This document shows positions 19,703 to 28,133 of a DNA stretch of 64,000 bases, in pieces (the stretch's first letter is position 1; the number at the start of each line of letters is the position of its first letter). The notes below the pieces were generated by a model. It ran no database searches, was not told the origin of the DNA, and worked only from the letters and a program-made list of their open reading frames with translations. The DNA is from Acidobacteriaceae bacterium (GTDB taxonomy: Bacteria > Acidobacteriota > Terriglobia > Terriglobales > Acidobacteriaceae). The position numbers were made by a program, and so were the translations under genes. The DNA is taken from contig JASHNW010000077.1 in the NCBI GenBank assembly GCA_030041435.1, forward strand, positions 1 through 64,000, given 5' to 3'.

Positions 19703-21156
19703 CGACGATGACGGCAGCGGGTTCGATTGAGAGTGTCCGCTCGGCGATTGCGCGGGGAGAAACGACGGCGACGGCACTTGCGGAGAGTTACCTGGCGCGC
19801 ATTGCCGAGGAGGATCCGCGGATTCACGCCTGGCTCAGTGTAGGCCGCGAATATGCGCTGGCGCAGGCTGCGGAGATCGACAAGCTCGCGGCCAACGGCG
19901 AGACGCTGCCGCCGCTGGCGGGCGTGCCGGTTGGGATTAAGGACGTGCTGACGCTGGAGGGATTTCCGGCGACGGCGGGGTCGAAGATTCTCGAAGGCTA
20001 TCGGCCGCCGTATACGGCGACTGCGGTGCGCAAGCTGGCCGACGCGGGCGCGATTTTTCCGGGCAAGCTGAACTGCGATGAGTTCGCCATGGGCTCGTCG
20101 AATGAGAACTCGGCGTACGGTCCGGTGCACAATCCTCACCATCTCGACCGCGTGCCCGGTGGCTCCAGCGGAGGCTCGGCGGCGGCCGTAGCCGCGGGCA
20201 TGGCAGTGGCCACGCTGGGCACGGATACAGGCGGCTCCATCCGGCAGCCAGCGTCCTTCTGCGGCGTAGTGGGCGTGCTGCCCACCTATGGGCGTGTTTC
20301 GCGCTATGGACTGATTGCGTTTGCATCCTCGCTCGACCGCATCGGGCCGTTTGCCGCGAACGTGCGCGACGCCGCGACCGTGCTGGGCGTGATCGCGGGG
20401 CACGATCCGATGGACGCGACGTCCTCGCCCCTGGCGGTGCCGGATTACGCCGCCGATCTTGACAGAAGCGCGGACCAGGGTGTGAGCGGCATGCGTCTCG
20501 GCGTCCCGGCGGAGTACTTTGCCGAAGGGCTGGACGCGGAAGTTCGTGCTGCGATTGAGGGCGGGATCGAACGGCTGCGATCGGCGGGCGCGGAGATTTG
20601 CCCGATTTCGTTACCTCACACGCGCTACGCGATTCCGGCGTATTACGTGATTGCGACGGCGGAGGCCAGCTCCAACCTGGCGCGCTTCGACGGAGTACGC
20701 TATGGTCTGCGCGCGCCGCAGTCGGACACGCTGGCGGCCATGTATCGGAGGACGCGCGATCTGGGGTTTGGCGCGGAGGTGAAGCGGCGCATCATGCTGG
20801 GAACCTATGTGCTGAGCCACGGCTACTACGACGCGTATTATCGCAAAGCGCAGCAGGTGCGCCGTCTGCTGGCCGACGATTTTCTCTCGGCCTTCAAAGA
20901 AGTGGACGCCATTGTGACGCCGACGGCGCCGACGCCGGCATTTCGGATTGGAGAGAAGTCGGACGACCCGGTGGCGATGTACCTGGCGGACATCTACACA
21001 GTGACGGCGAGCCTGGCGGGAATCTGCGGAATCTCGGTGCCGTGCGGGCGGTCGGCCGAAGGGCTGCCGATCGGGATGCAGATTCTTGGGAAGCATTTCG
21101 ATGAGGCGGCGATCTTCCGGGTCGGGCAGGCGCTGGAGAATCTGCTTGCAAGCTGA
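19699..21156 (+). CDS. gatA: Asp-tRNA(Asn)/Glu-tRNA(Gln) amidotransferase subunit A
   Basis: GatA is the amidase subunit that releases ammonia from glutamine for tRNA-dependent Gln or Asn synthesis. The 485-residue protein has the amidase-signature triad: Lys81 in VPVGIKDVL, cis-Ser156 in [10 protein letters not shown] and Ser180 in [11 protein letters not shown]. Its length is normal for GatA. ATG 19699 overlaps the gatC stop (ATGA). Confidence 0.95.
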   Translation: MTTMTAAGSIESVRSAIARGETTATALAESYLARIAEEDPRIHAWLSVGREYALAQAAEIDKLAANGETLPPLAGVPVGIKDVLTLEGFPATAGSKILEGYRPPYTATAVRKLADAGAIFPGKLNCDEFAMGSSNENSAYGPVHNPHHLDRVPGGSSGGSAAAVAAGMAVATLGTDTGGSIRQPASFCGVVGVLPTYGRVSRYGLIAFASSLDRIGPFAANVRDAATVLGVIAGHDPMDATSSPLAVPDYAADLDRSADQGVSGMRLGVPAEYFAEGLDAEVRAAIEGGIERLRSAGAEICPISLPHTRYAIPAYYVIATAEASSNLARFDGVRYGLRAPQSDTLAAMYRRTRDLGFGAEVKRRIMLGTYVLSHGYYDAYYRKAQQVRRLLADDFLSAFKEVDAIVTPTAPTPAFRIGEKSDDPVAMYLADIYTVTASLAGICGISVPCGRSAEGLPIGMQILGKHFDEAAIFRVGQALENLLAS

Positions 21157-21166
21157 CCCTGTCCCC

Positions 21167-22093
21167 ATGCCTCCACGCCGCGACCTCCAGTGGGTTTTCC
21201 TCGGCCCGCAGGGGTTGCGCGCCGGCTGGGGTATCCTGCTGTTCGCGGCGATATGGTTCGTGCTGTCAATTGGGGCGCAATGGGTGCTGCGGCCGCTTGT
21301 GCACTGGAATCCGAATGCAGCCGTGCCCCCCGCGACCGGCTGCATCGTCGAACTGGCGCAGTTCATTCCTGCGGTGATCGCCACGTGGCTGCTTTCGATC
21401 ATCGAGCGGCGGCCCCTGCTGGCGTATGGATTTCAGGGACGGGCGCGCCTGCTGCGATTTGTTTTCGGCCTCGCGTGGGGGTTTGCGGCAATCTCAGGGC
21501 TGGTTCTTGCGCTGTGGAAGACTGGGCATCTGGTGCTGGGAAGAGGCTCGCTCGGCGCCGGAGCAGCTCTCGAGGACGCCGCGGTGTGGGGAGTGGTGTT
21601 CCTGCTGGCGGGATTCTTCGAGGAGTCGCTCTTTCGCGGTTATGTGCAGTTCACGCTGACGCGCGGCATCGGATTCTGGTGGGGCGCGCTGCTGTTTGCG
21701 TCGATGTTCGGATTCATGCACCGGACGAATCCGGGAGAGTCTCCGGTGGGGCTTGCGTCGGTGGTGGGAGTGGGGCTGGTTTTCTGCCTGAGCCTTTGGT
21801 ACACGGGGTCGCTGTGGTGGGCGGTAGGCTTCCATGCGGCATGGGACTGGGGCCAATCGTATTTCTACGGCACCGCGGACAGCGGCATGGTGGCGCAGGG
21901 ACACCTGCTCCAGGGGCATCCGGTGGGAAGCATTCTGTGGAGCGGCGGCACCACCGGGCCGGAGGGCAGCGTGCTGGTGATCGTGGCGCTGCTGTTGATG
22001 GCTCTGGCGATGGTGCTGTGGTGGGGGCGGCGGGTGCGTTCGCCGTTTGCCGGCGCTGCGTGGAAGCCGCTGCGGCAGACAAGGGCCCAGTGA
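21167..22093 (+). CDS. CPBP (CAAX/Abi) family intramembrane metalloprotease
   Basis: The 308-residue membrane protein has about eight hydrophobic helices. It has the family's glutamate motif EESLFRG (Glu152, Glu153, Arg157) and later histidine motifs FGFMHRTNPGES and FHAAWDWGQS. Such proteins are predicted membrane-embedded proteases; roles include prenyl-protein processing and bacteriocin immunity. ATG 21167 begins ten bases after gatA on the same strand, so read-through transcription is likely. Confidence 0.85.
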   Translation: MPPRRDLQWVFLGPQGLRAGWGILLFAAIWFVLSIGAQWVLRPLVHWNPNAAVPPATGCIVELAQFIPAVIATWLLSIIERRPLLAYGFQGRARLLRFVFGLAWGFAAISGLVLALWKTGHLVLGRGSLGAGAALEDAAVWGVVFLLAGFFEESLFRGYVQFTLTRGIGFWWGALLFASMFGFMHRTNPGESPVGLASVVGVGLVFCLSLWYTGSLWWAVGFHAAWDWGQSYFYGTADSGMVAQGHLLQGHPVGSILWSGGTTGPEGSVLVIVALLLMALAMVLWWGRRVRSPFAGAAWKPLRQTRAQ

Positions 22094-22119
22094 GCGAGCG
22101 CACCTCTCAGCGCTGGAAG

Positions 22120-22137
22120 TGTAATTTATAAGTTACA
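22120..22137 (+). promoter_or_regulatory. Palindromic operator/promoter element of the toxin-antitoxin locus
   Basis: TGTAATTTATAAGTTACA is an 18-bp near-perfect palindrome (one mismatched pair), AT-rich in a GC-rich region, lying just ahead of the toxin reading frame. It includes a -10-like TTATAA. Antitoxins with helix-turn-helix domains usually bind such dyads to repress their own operon. Binding here is inferred. Confidence 0.55.
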
Positions 22138-22145
22138 ATCAGACA

Positions 22146-22464
22146 ACGATCGAGATCCGACGCTACGTCACGCCGGCAGGCAGGGATGTGGTTGGTGACT
22201 GGCTCGCATCTCTGGAAATGAAGGCGCGAGCGAGGGTCGCTGTACGCATCGACCGCCTGGCAGCAGGAAATTTCGGAGACTGCAAGGCGCTGCGCGAGGG
22301 TGTTTTTGAACTGCGCATCGACTGGGGGCCCGGCTACCGTCTGTACTACGCAATGATTGGAAAGACTGCTTTTGTGCGGAGGCGACAAGCGCAAACAGTC
22401 CGCAGCCGTCAGCCGCGCGGTTGAATATCTCGAAGACTACAGGGAGAGGCGGCCGAAATCATGA
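22146..22464 (+). pseudogene. RelE/ParE-family (HI1419-like) toxin, frameshifted
   Basis: From about 22146 one frame reads TIEIRRYVTPAGRDVVGDWL and continues with FELRIDWGPGYRLYYAMIGK, the RelE/ParE fold seen in HI1419-type toxins. After IGKT the frame is lost. The typical next segment, LLCGGDKRKQSAAVSRAVEYL, is encoded one base over and ends in TGA at 22462-22464, overlapping the antitoxin ATG. No ATG, GTG or TTG precedes the conserved N-terminus; the first in-frame start is GTG 22188, after its loss. The gene appears inactivated by a frameshift and possibly by a lost start codon. A sequencing error is the alternative. Confidence 0.65.
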
Positions 22465-22766
22465 AAAAGACCACGAGCATTTCGCACGATGAAGCCATGG
22501 TGAGGGAACTGCGCGAACATCCCGAGTTCGCCGCCGAGTATCTGAAGACAGCGATGGAAGATGCGGGGGAGCCCGAGGTTCTGCTGATTGCGCTGCGCCG
22601 CGTTGCGGAGGCCAGAGGCGGCATGGCGAAGATTGCCCGGGAAGCGGGCATGGAGCGCGAGAGCCTCTATCGCGCACTCTCCGCTCGCGGCAACCCTCGC
22701 TGGTCGACGCTGGTGGCGGTGACCAGAGCTCTCGGTTTGAAGTTGACCGTCGAAACGAACCGGTAG
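22461..22766 (+). CDS. Addiction-module antidote protein (HI1420-like HTH antitoxin)
   Basis: The 101-residue protein has an N-terminal toxin-binding segment (HDEAMVRELREHPEFAAEYL) and a helix-turn-helix (GGMAKIAREAGMERESLYRAL), ending GNPRWSTLVAVTRALGLKL. This is the arrangement of the HI1420/TIGR02684 antidote family. ATG 22461 lies within the TGA that ends the shifted toxin frame. The antitoxin looks intact although its partner is broken. It would bind the toxin and the palindrome upstream. Confidence 0.82.
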   Translation: MKKTTSISHDEAMVRELREHPEFAAEYLKTAMEDAGEPEVLLIALRRVAEARGGMAKIAREAGMERESLYRALSARGNPRWSTLVAVTRALGLKLTVETNR

Positions 22767-22779
22767 GTTCGGCTGCCTG

Positions 22780-23913
22780 CTACCGCTGCTCGACCGGCAC
22801 GTACTTCACCGGATATTCCGGTCCGGTGTACTCGGCGCGCGGGCGGATGAGGCGGTTGTCGTCGAGCTGCTCGATCACATGCGCGGCCCATCCGGCCATG
22901 CGGCTGATGGCGAAGATGGGAGTAAACAGGTCGAGGTCGATGCCGAGGGTGGTGTAGGTGGAAGCGGAGTAGAAGTCCACGTTGGCATTGAGCTTCTTTT
23001 CGTTCTTCACGAAGTCCTCGATGCGGCGGGACATCTCATACCACTTTGTATTTCCTGAATCGCGGCTCAACTGCTCCGACATTTTGCGCAGGTGCGTGGC
23101 GCGGGGGTCTTCCGTCCGGTAGACGCGATGGCCGAAGCCGAAGACCTTCTTCTTCTGCGCGAACAGGCTCCTGACGTACTCCACCGGATCGCCGCCCTCA
23201 TGGGCGATCTTGAAGAGCATTTTCATCACGGCTTCGTTGGCGCCGCCGTGGAGCGGACCCTTGAGCGCGCCGATGGCTCCGGTGATGGCCGAGTGCATGT
23301 CGGCCATGGTGCCGGCGATGACGCGGGCCGCAAAAGTGGAGGCGTTCAGTTCATGGTCGGCATGGAGGATGAGGGCGATATCGAAAGTGCGGGTGGCGGC
23401 CGGGATCGGCTTTTTGCCGTGCAGCATCCAGAGGAAGTTGCCCGCGTGGGTGAGGGAGCGATCGGGCTCGACAACGTCTTTGCCTTTACGGATGCGGTCG
23501 AACGCGGCCACCAGCATGGGGATCTGCGCGGTGAGGGCGAATGCCTTGCGGACATTGGAGTCGTGATCGACGGCGCTCTCGGCAGGATCGTAAAAACTGA
23601 GCGCGGAGACAGCGGTGCGCAGGGCCTCCATGGGGGTCGCGGTTTTCGGGAAGCGGCGGAAGAGGTCGTAAATCTCCGACGGAAGGCGGCGGGCTTCCGT
23701 CAGCTTGCCGGTAAATTCCACCAGCTGAGAGCGGCTCGGCAAACGGCCGTGCCACAGCAGGTAGGTGGTCTCTTCGAAAGTGGACTGTTCGGCTAACTCA
23801 TGGATATCGATGCCGCGATACGCGAGCACTCCGGCATAACCGTCGATCCAGCAAATGCCGGAATTGGCTGCTACTACACCTTCCAGTCCCTTGACCACCG
23901 TCGCTGTTGCCAT
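22780..23913 (-). CDS. gltA: Citrate synthase (citrate/2-methylcitrate synthase family)
   Basis: The 377-residue protein starts MATATVVKGLEGVVAANSGI, has GVLAYRGIDIHELA, PLHGGANEAVMKML with the catalytic His, and FGFGHRVYRTEDPR with the second His and the substrate Arg. It condenses acetyl-CoA (or propionyl-CoA) with oxaloacetate. The short length without an N-terminal beta domain matches the type II-like/2-methylcitrate synthase branch, so a methylcitrate role cannot be excluded. It ends 13 bases from the antitoxin stop (convergent). Confidence 0.9.
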   Translation of the reverse strand: MATATVVKGLEGVVAANSGICWIDGYAGVLAYRGIDIHELAEQSTFEETTYLLWHGRLPSRSQLVEFTGKLTEARRLPSEIYDLFRRFPKTATPMEALRTAVSALSFYDPAESAVDHDSNVRKAFALTAQIPMLVAAFDRIRKGKDVVEPDRSLTHAGNFLWMLHGKKPIPAATRTFDIALILHADHELNASTFAARVIAGTMADMHSAITGAIGALKGPLHGGANEAVMKMLFKIAHEGGDPVEYVRSLFAQKKKVFGFGHRVYRTEDPRATHLRKMSEQLSRDSGNTKWYEMSRRIEDFVKNEKKLNANVDFYSASTYTTLGIDLDLFTPIFAISRMAGWAAHVIEQLDDNRLIRPRAEYTGPEYPVKYVPVEQR

Positions 23914-24156
23914 GTTTACCTTTTTCCTTCGCCGTGCAGTTGAAAATCCTTCCGATCACCAGGATGCCGCGAACGCTCCGCGCGATGCCAGGCTGGCGCT
24001 CTTCCGGCCACGGCAGGATGCATCCGCGCAGGCAAATCCGGTGTGTCTTCTTATAGCTTACGCGAAATAACGCTGTCATTGAGGGGCAGGGCACGCATCT
24101 CGCGATCGAGTTACGAAAGTCAGGTCGGGCCCCCAGGATGCGGCGACGATTCTGTC

Positions 24157-25212
24157 TCAGGACGCTGCGACCGGCGAAGCGAAGCGAGCAATCCTGAAGG
24201 GCGACAGGTCGACCTCCGGTTGCGATCCATCGATCCACTGGCGCAACACGCGGCCGGTTCCGGGGCCCAGCATGATGCCGTTCTTGAAATGTCCCGTCGC
24301 GATCCAGCAACGGTCGGCGGTCTCGTCGATGATGGGCAGACCGTCGCCGGATCCAGGGCGGAGGCCCGTCCAGGTTTCGGCAATGGAGGCATTCTGCAGA
24401 ACCGGCCACAGCTCGATTGCTTTGTGAAACAGCGCCTGGATGCGTTCCGGATCGACTTCCTTGTCGAAGCCGGCGTCTTCGACAGTGGGACCGATGGTGT
24501 AGCGTCCGCTGCCGCGGGGAACGATGTAGACCCTGGGGGTGCGGAGCACGCAGTGCATCTGCACGGGGCCGGGCAACACGGCGGTGAGCATGTGGCCTTT
24601 GCGCGGAGCCACCGGAAGGGGGCCGTGAATGGCAGACGCCCAGGCGCCGGCTGCGTTCAGAAAGCTGCCCGCCGGGAAAGAGCCTGCGGTGGTCTCGAGT
24701 TCGACGCCGCCATTCTCGCCCCGGGCGCGCAAAACGGATATGTGCTCGCGCAGGTCGATGCCGGCTGCACGAACGGCCGCAGGGAGGGATTCGGCGAGAT
24801 CCCATGCATCGAGGCTGCGCTCCTCGATGAGAAAGAAGGACCAGCCACTGGTATTGGCGCGGGGAGCGAGAGACTGCATTTCCGCATCGCTGAGCGAGGT
24901 TGCGCCGTGGGGGAGATACCGGACGCCCTGGAGGGTGGATGTGGTGCGGATGGGGATTTTTTTGCCGGAGAGGTCTTCGACGCGTGCCAGGAAATCAGGG
25001 TACAACGCCAGGCTGAGGCGGGAGAGAGGCTGCAATTCCGGTGGATTCTCGGGATCATTTCCTGCCAGCATGCCGGCTGCGGCGCGGGAGGCCTCCGACA
25101 TGGCTTCGCCTCGATCGAAAACCGTTACCTTGCGCCCGGTGGCCGCCAAATCCAGAGCGGTTGCCAGACCAATCATGCCACCGCCGCCGATGGCTATATC
25201 CGCAGACTTCAT
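24157..25212 (-). CDS. thiO: Glycine oxidase ThiO-type FAD-dependent oxidoreductase
   Basis: The 351-residue protein begins MKSADIAIGGGGMIGLATALDLA (FAD-binding GxGxxG), has EASRAAAGMLAGNDPENP typical of ThiO, and C-terminal TWTGLRPGSGDGLPIID and TGHFKNGIMLGPGTG. ThiO oxidises glycine to the imine used for the thiazole of thiamine; no other thi genes are in view. ATG 25212 has TAGGAGGC directly upstream on the minus strand. A terminator and structured region precede it. Confidence 0.82.
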   Translation of the reverse strand: MKSADIAIGGGGMIGLATALDLAATGRKVTVFDRGEAMSEASRAAAGMLAGNDPENPPELQPLSRLSLALYPDFLARVEDLSGKKIPIRTTSTLQGVRYLPHGATSLSDAEMQSLAPRANTSGWSFFLIEERSLDAWDLAESLPAAVRAAGIDLREHISVLRARGENGGVELETTAGSFPAGSFLNAAGAWASAIHGPLPVAPRKGHMLTAVLPGPVQMHCVLRTPRVYIVPRGSGRYTIGPTVEDAGFDKEVDPERIQALFHKAIELWPVLQNASIAETWTGLRPGSGDGLPIIDETADRCWIATGHFKNGIMLGPGTGRVLRQWIDGSQPEVDLSPFRIARFASPVAAS

Positions 25213-25345
25213 GCCTCCTATTCTAAGTGCTGTCTCCCTGGTGGGGCGACGACGGAAAACGGCACGTGTGCACTGAGGTAAACCGATGCAGTGACCTTTG
25301 TGTGGACGGGCAGAGCAGGAGACGACGGAAGCAGTCCCGGCTGCG

Positions 25346-25375
25346 AAAAAAGAGTGCCGTCCGGAGACGGCACTC
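25346..25375 (-). terminator. Perfect intrinsic terminator reading towards thiO
   Basis: On the minus strand GAGTGCCGTC pairs perfectly (10 bp) with GACGGCACTC around a TCCG loop and is followed by six T. There is no T-tract on the + strand, so it acts in the thiO direction, although no minus-strand gene lies immediately upstream. Confidence 0.8.
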
Positions 25376-25462
25376 GGACACAACAGGGAGGCAACTGGAC
25401 TCCGCTCGGCCAGTCGCACGGGAAGCTCCGTACATGCGCGGGCAGATCCAGTTTGGTACAAC
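25346..25462 (-). ncRNA. Candidate small RNA or attenuated leader upstream of thiO
   Basis: On the minus strand, TTGACA (25497-25492) with a weak -10 (TTACCG, 25474-25469) would start RNA near 25462. AACTGG (25453-25448) can pair with CCAGTT (25398-25393). A second ACTGG (25414-25410) competes for the same partner. An inner hairpin CGCA..CGG/CCG..TGCG lies between. The RNA would end at the strong terminator 25375-25346, about 130 bases before thiO. It may be a free-standing sRNA or a switch controlling thiO. It lacks the TPP-riboswitch core motifs. The call rests on pairings made by eye. Confidence 0.35.
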
Positions 25463-25725
25463 GCGTGACGGTAATCGAGCCGCCAGGCGGTTGTCAACAG
25501 AGATTTTCAATTTATGTGACAGCTACGGTTACGAACCTGGCGGCGCAGGATGGCCGCGGCCGGTCACTGGTCGAGCGCTGGCCGGAAATGCGCCGGCGCG
25601 CACGATTTCTCACCGGCTGCCGGGGCGTACCAGGAGAAGGTCGCAACCCTGCGCCCGAGGAGATGGCTCCGCATTCAGCAGCGGTGCGGGGCCACATTTC
25701 GCCGTGCGCCCGCATCCGTTTTTTC

Positions 25726-25875
25726 ATGATCAGAAAACTGAAGTCCGGAGAATATCGCCTCTATTCCCGTAAAAAGAATGCCGAGACGGGCAAGCGGCGC
25801 AACCTGGGGACTTTCTCCTCGATGGAGAAGGCGAAACAGCACGAGCGCGAGGTTCAGTACTTCAAGAAACACTGA
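25726..25875 (+). CDS. Small basic 49-aa protein paired with DUF3175 gene
   Basis: The protein reads MIRKLKSGEYRLYSRKKNAE and later LGTFSSMEKAKQHEREVQYF. This is a compact, Lys/Arg-rich unit that recurs, to my knowledge, directly upstream of DUF3175 genes. No signal or membrane segment is seen. The function is unknown. ATG 25726 is chosen because the conserved sequence starts there; the longer open frame upstream has no coding character. Confidence 0.65.
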   Translation: MIRKLKSGEYRLYSRKKNAETGKRRNLGTFSSMEKAKQHEREVQYFKKH

Positions 25876-25913
25876 ACTGCGCGTGCTTCCGCGCACGCAA
25901 TGAGGGAAAAGGC

Positions 25914-26225
25914 ATGGCAGCGCGATCGCACACGTCATTGAAGAAACAACCGGCGAAGAGGTGGATCAGGGACGTCACGACCGATTCCACGCATCCGCCC
26001 AAAGACCTCTTCACGAAAAGCGCATCCGAGATTGCCCGCTCGCTCGCGTCGAAGAAAGTCTCGCCAAAGGGGCCTGCTTCGGGGATGCGCATGCTCACCT
26101 ACTTCATCAATCGGGCCGGCAAAGGATTGAGCGCAACGCGCAGAAGAGAGCTGGAGAAAGCCAAAGGCCTGCTCCACGAGCGCATCGAGTCCGGCAAGGC
26201 GAGGCGCGAACACAAGGCGGCCTGA
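25914..26225 (+). CDS. DUF3175-family protein
   Basis: The 103-residue basic protein has RWIRDVTTDSTHPPKDLFTK, then SASEIARSLASKK and SGMRMLTYFINRAGKGLSATRRRELEKAKGLL, the pattern of DUF3175. Its function is unknown. It starts 38 bases after the 49-aa gene and probably forms an operon with it. It is convergent with the permease-like gene. Confidence 0.75.
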   Translation: MAARSHTSLKKQPAKRWIRDVTTDSTHPPKDLFTKSASEIARSLASKKVSPKGPASGMRMLTYFINRAGKGLSATRRRELEKAKGLLHERIESGKARREHKAA

Positions 26226-26234
26226 GCCGGCGCG

Positions 26235-27734
26235 TCAGATCGGTTCCGTACGTGCCGGCGGCGGATCAACGAAGAGACTGAGCCATGAAGGATCGAGGCA
26301 CAGCCAGCGCTGCCTCGAAAACCAGCTGGTGGGCAGCTCGGGGATGTGGAGCAGCCCATGACCGCTGACGCAGATGAGCTCTGTGCCGCTCCAGCTGAGG
26401 AAATTGCAGGAAGCCTGGCCCACGCGCGCCGGGTTCGAGAGCAGGCGCAGGCAGACCGGGCAGCGCCGGCGCTGGTCCTGCAGGATCCAGCGGAAGCCAA
26501 ACAAGAGCGGCAGGAAGGAGGTGAGTGCCTGGATGCCACTCCCGGTCGACAGGTCGAACGACACCGGCCCGAAGGCGAGATCGGTCGACCAGAAGAAGAC
26601 GACAGCCAGGACGAGGAAGAATTTTGCTGCGAGGAATAGCCAGCGACGCAGGATGAGTCGGCGGCCTAAGCCCTGCCGGCGGCGCGGATAGTCGCCGAGC
26701 GACAACGCTGTGACGGCGGGCAAAGCGAGAAGAGCCAGCAGCAGCGAACACGCGAAGGATAAGACGGGCTGCAGCGCGATCGAGTCGAGCGAGATGCAGG
26801 CATACCGGCTGGTGATGCCATCGCGCGTCTCAACCATGGAGCGCCAGCCGGCCCGCGGCGGAGGAAAGGCGGCGTTGCGAATGTCCGCGACCACAAAACC
26901 CTTCAGGCTCGGCGGCAGGTCCGCCAGAGACTGCGCGTCTTCGAGGAGCCAGGCATTGACGCCTCCGGGCAGACGCCAGTCGCCGTCAGGGAGAACGCCG
27001 GCGATGACCACGGATTGGCCGGCGACATTGGCGGTGCGGCCGAAAACGCCTGGATCCTCGCGATAGTCACGACGCCACACAGAGCGGGCCAGATACAGAC
27101 GGGGATGGCCGCCGGCGGCGGAGGACGCGGATACATGCTCGTCACCGACGCCGAGCATGCGGAAAATGTTGCCGCTGGCGACTGCCATGGAGAGGCTTAC
27201 GGTGTTGTGGTGCTTCAGGTGGATTCGTCCAACGGCCGGCTGATAAAACGCAATCTGGCTGTACAGGCTGGCGGTGTCGGTCGTCCACTCACGGTAATCG
27301 GCGAGCGGGATGCTGGGAGCCTGCGTGCCCGGATAGCCGTTGCTGGTAATCATCACCAGATCGGCGGCGCCGCGACAGGGAACACGCAACATGACGCCGC
27401 GCGCGCGGGGCGTGCAGAGCCAGACCGCAACGCCAGCTATGGCAAGCACGGATAGAGTGAGCAGGCATCGCGCCGCCGAACCGCGGTGCAGCGCGAGCCC
27501 CGCGCAGGAACGGAGCCTGTCGCAGCGAATCCAGAACGCATCCTGGATGGCTCCGAGGCTGAAGATGAGTGCGTCCTGGCCAGCGGGCGGGGCCGTGTCG
27601 TCCTCAGCATGGGACACGTGCCAAAGCTCGGCATCCCATTCCGCGGTCCAGTCTGCGCGGCCGGAGCGCGGAACCAACATGGCGGCGGTCCGCACGATGA
27701 AGAGCGGCGCCAGATCCAGCGGATTGCGCTTCAT
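26235..27734 (-). CDS. ADOP-related membrane protein with MacB-type periplasmic core
   Basis: The 499-residue protein starts MKRNPLDLAPLFIVRTAAML and WTAEWDAELWHV, a start seen in PadR-linked acidobacterial permease-like proteins. It has a first membrane helix near residue 95, a periplasmic region with FRMLGVG, VFGRTANVAGQSVVIAGVLP and VNAWLLED as in MacB cores, then helices near 325 and 370. The tail carries CPVCLRLL and further Cys. A full FtsX permease domain is absent. It is probably an envelope sensor or transport accessory. ATG 27734 overlaps the padR stop by four bases. Confidence 0.65.
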   Translation of the reverse strand: MKRNPLDLAPLFIVRTAAMLVPRSGRADWTAEWDAELWHVSHAEDDTAPPAGQDALIFSLGAIQDAFWIRCDRLRSCAGLALHRGSAARCLLTLSVLAIAGVAVWLCTPRARGVMLRVPCRGAADLVMITSNGYPGTQAPSIPLADYREWTTDTASLYSQIAFYQPAVGRIHLKHHNTVSLSMAVASGNIFRMLGVGDEHVSASSAAGGHPRLYLARSVWRRDYREDPGVFGRTANVAGQSVVIAGVLPDGDWRLPGGVNAWLLEDAQSLADLPPSLKGFVVADIRNAAFPPPRAGWRSMVETRDGITSRYACISLDSIALQPVLSFACSLLLALLALPAVTALSLGDYPRRRQGLGRRLILRRWLFLAAKFFLVLAVVFFWSTDLAFGPVSFDLSTGSGIQALTSFLPLLFGFRWILQDQRRRCPVCLRLLSNPARVGQASCNFLSWSGTELICVSGHGLLHIPELPTSWFSRQRWLCLDPSWLSLFVDPPPARTEPI

Positions 27735-28048
27735 GCCCGCTCCAGCTCCGGCGCCGGAATCATTTTTTCGAGCAGGGGGTAGCGCTTGTAGACCGCGTCC
27801 AGCGTGGCCCTGCCGGTGCGGGTGAGCCGGTAGTATTTGCGCGGCGGGCGCTGCTCCGCATCGGCGATCGACTGTTGTTCCCATTTGGAGAGGATGAGGC
27901 CGTCCCGCTCCAGCCGGCGCATCGCCGGATAGACTGTGCCGCTGGGCAGGCCGGTCATGGCCATCACGCTGAACCCGTAGATATGGCCGGCGTGGATGGC
28001 CTGCAGAATCATGGCGGCGGTATGCGAAAGTCGCGCCTCGACGGGCAT
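27731..28048 (-). CDS. PadR-family transcriptional regulator
   Basis: The 105-residue winged-helix protein shows the PadR pattern: AAMILQAIHAGHIYGFSVM, then GLPSGTVYPAMRRLERDGLI, then RKYYRLTRTGRATLDAV. PadR proteins are dimeric repressors. The gene precedes and overlaps the ADOP-related gene and diverges from the ABC genes. A perfect inverted repeat fills the 85-bp gap and is its likely operator. Confidence 0.88.
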   Translation of the reverse strand: MPVEARLSHTAAMILQAIHAGHIYGFSVMAMTGLPSGTVYPAMRRLERDGLILSKWEQQSIADAEQRPPRKYYRLTRTGRATLDAVYKRYPLLEKMIPAPELERA

Positions 28049-28061
28049 GGCAGCGATTGTA

Positions 28062-28111
28062 CCCTATGTAGCATTCTGTTGACGAGACACAAAGCAGTAT
28101 GCTACATAGGG
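28062..28111. promoter_or_regulatory. Perfect 13-bp inverted repeat, probable PadR operators
   Basis: CCCTATGTAGCAT (28062-28074) and ATGCTACATAGGG (28099-28111) are exact reverse complements separated by 24 bp. One lies 14 bp before the padR start and the other 22 bp before the ABC ATPase start. Each half also contains a small dyad, ATG-TAG-CAT. PadR sites usually contain ATGTA/TACAT, as here. A -35-like TTGACG lies between the arms for the rightward promoter. Divergent autoregulation is inferred. Confidence 0.72.
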
Positions 28112-28133
28112 ATGACGGCACAGAGCACTGCCC

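Larger units (their letters stand above)
25213..25725. other. 513-bp divergent intergenic region with a candidate structured RNA
   Basis: No protein-coding pattern is convincing here. The minus strand carries a promoter-like sequence (TTGACA at 25497-25492), potential stem-loops and a perfect terminator, described separately. The part next to the 49-aa gene (25500-25725) shows nothing I can assign. Confidence 0.5.

Noticed and set aside
25213-25500. TPP riboswitch before thiO
   Set aside because: The characteristic CUGAGA and the second conserved core are absent on the minus strand.
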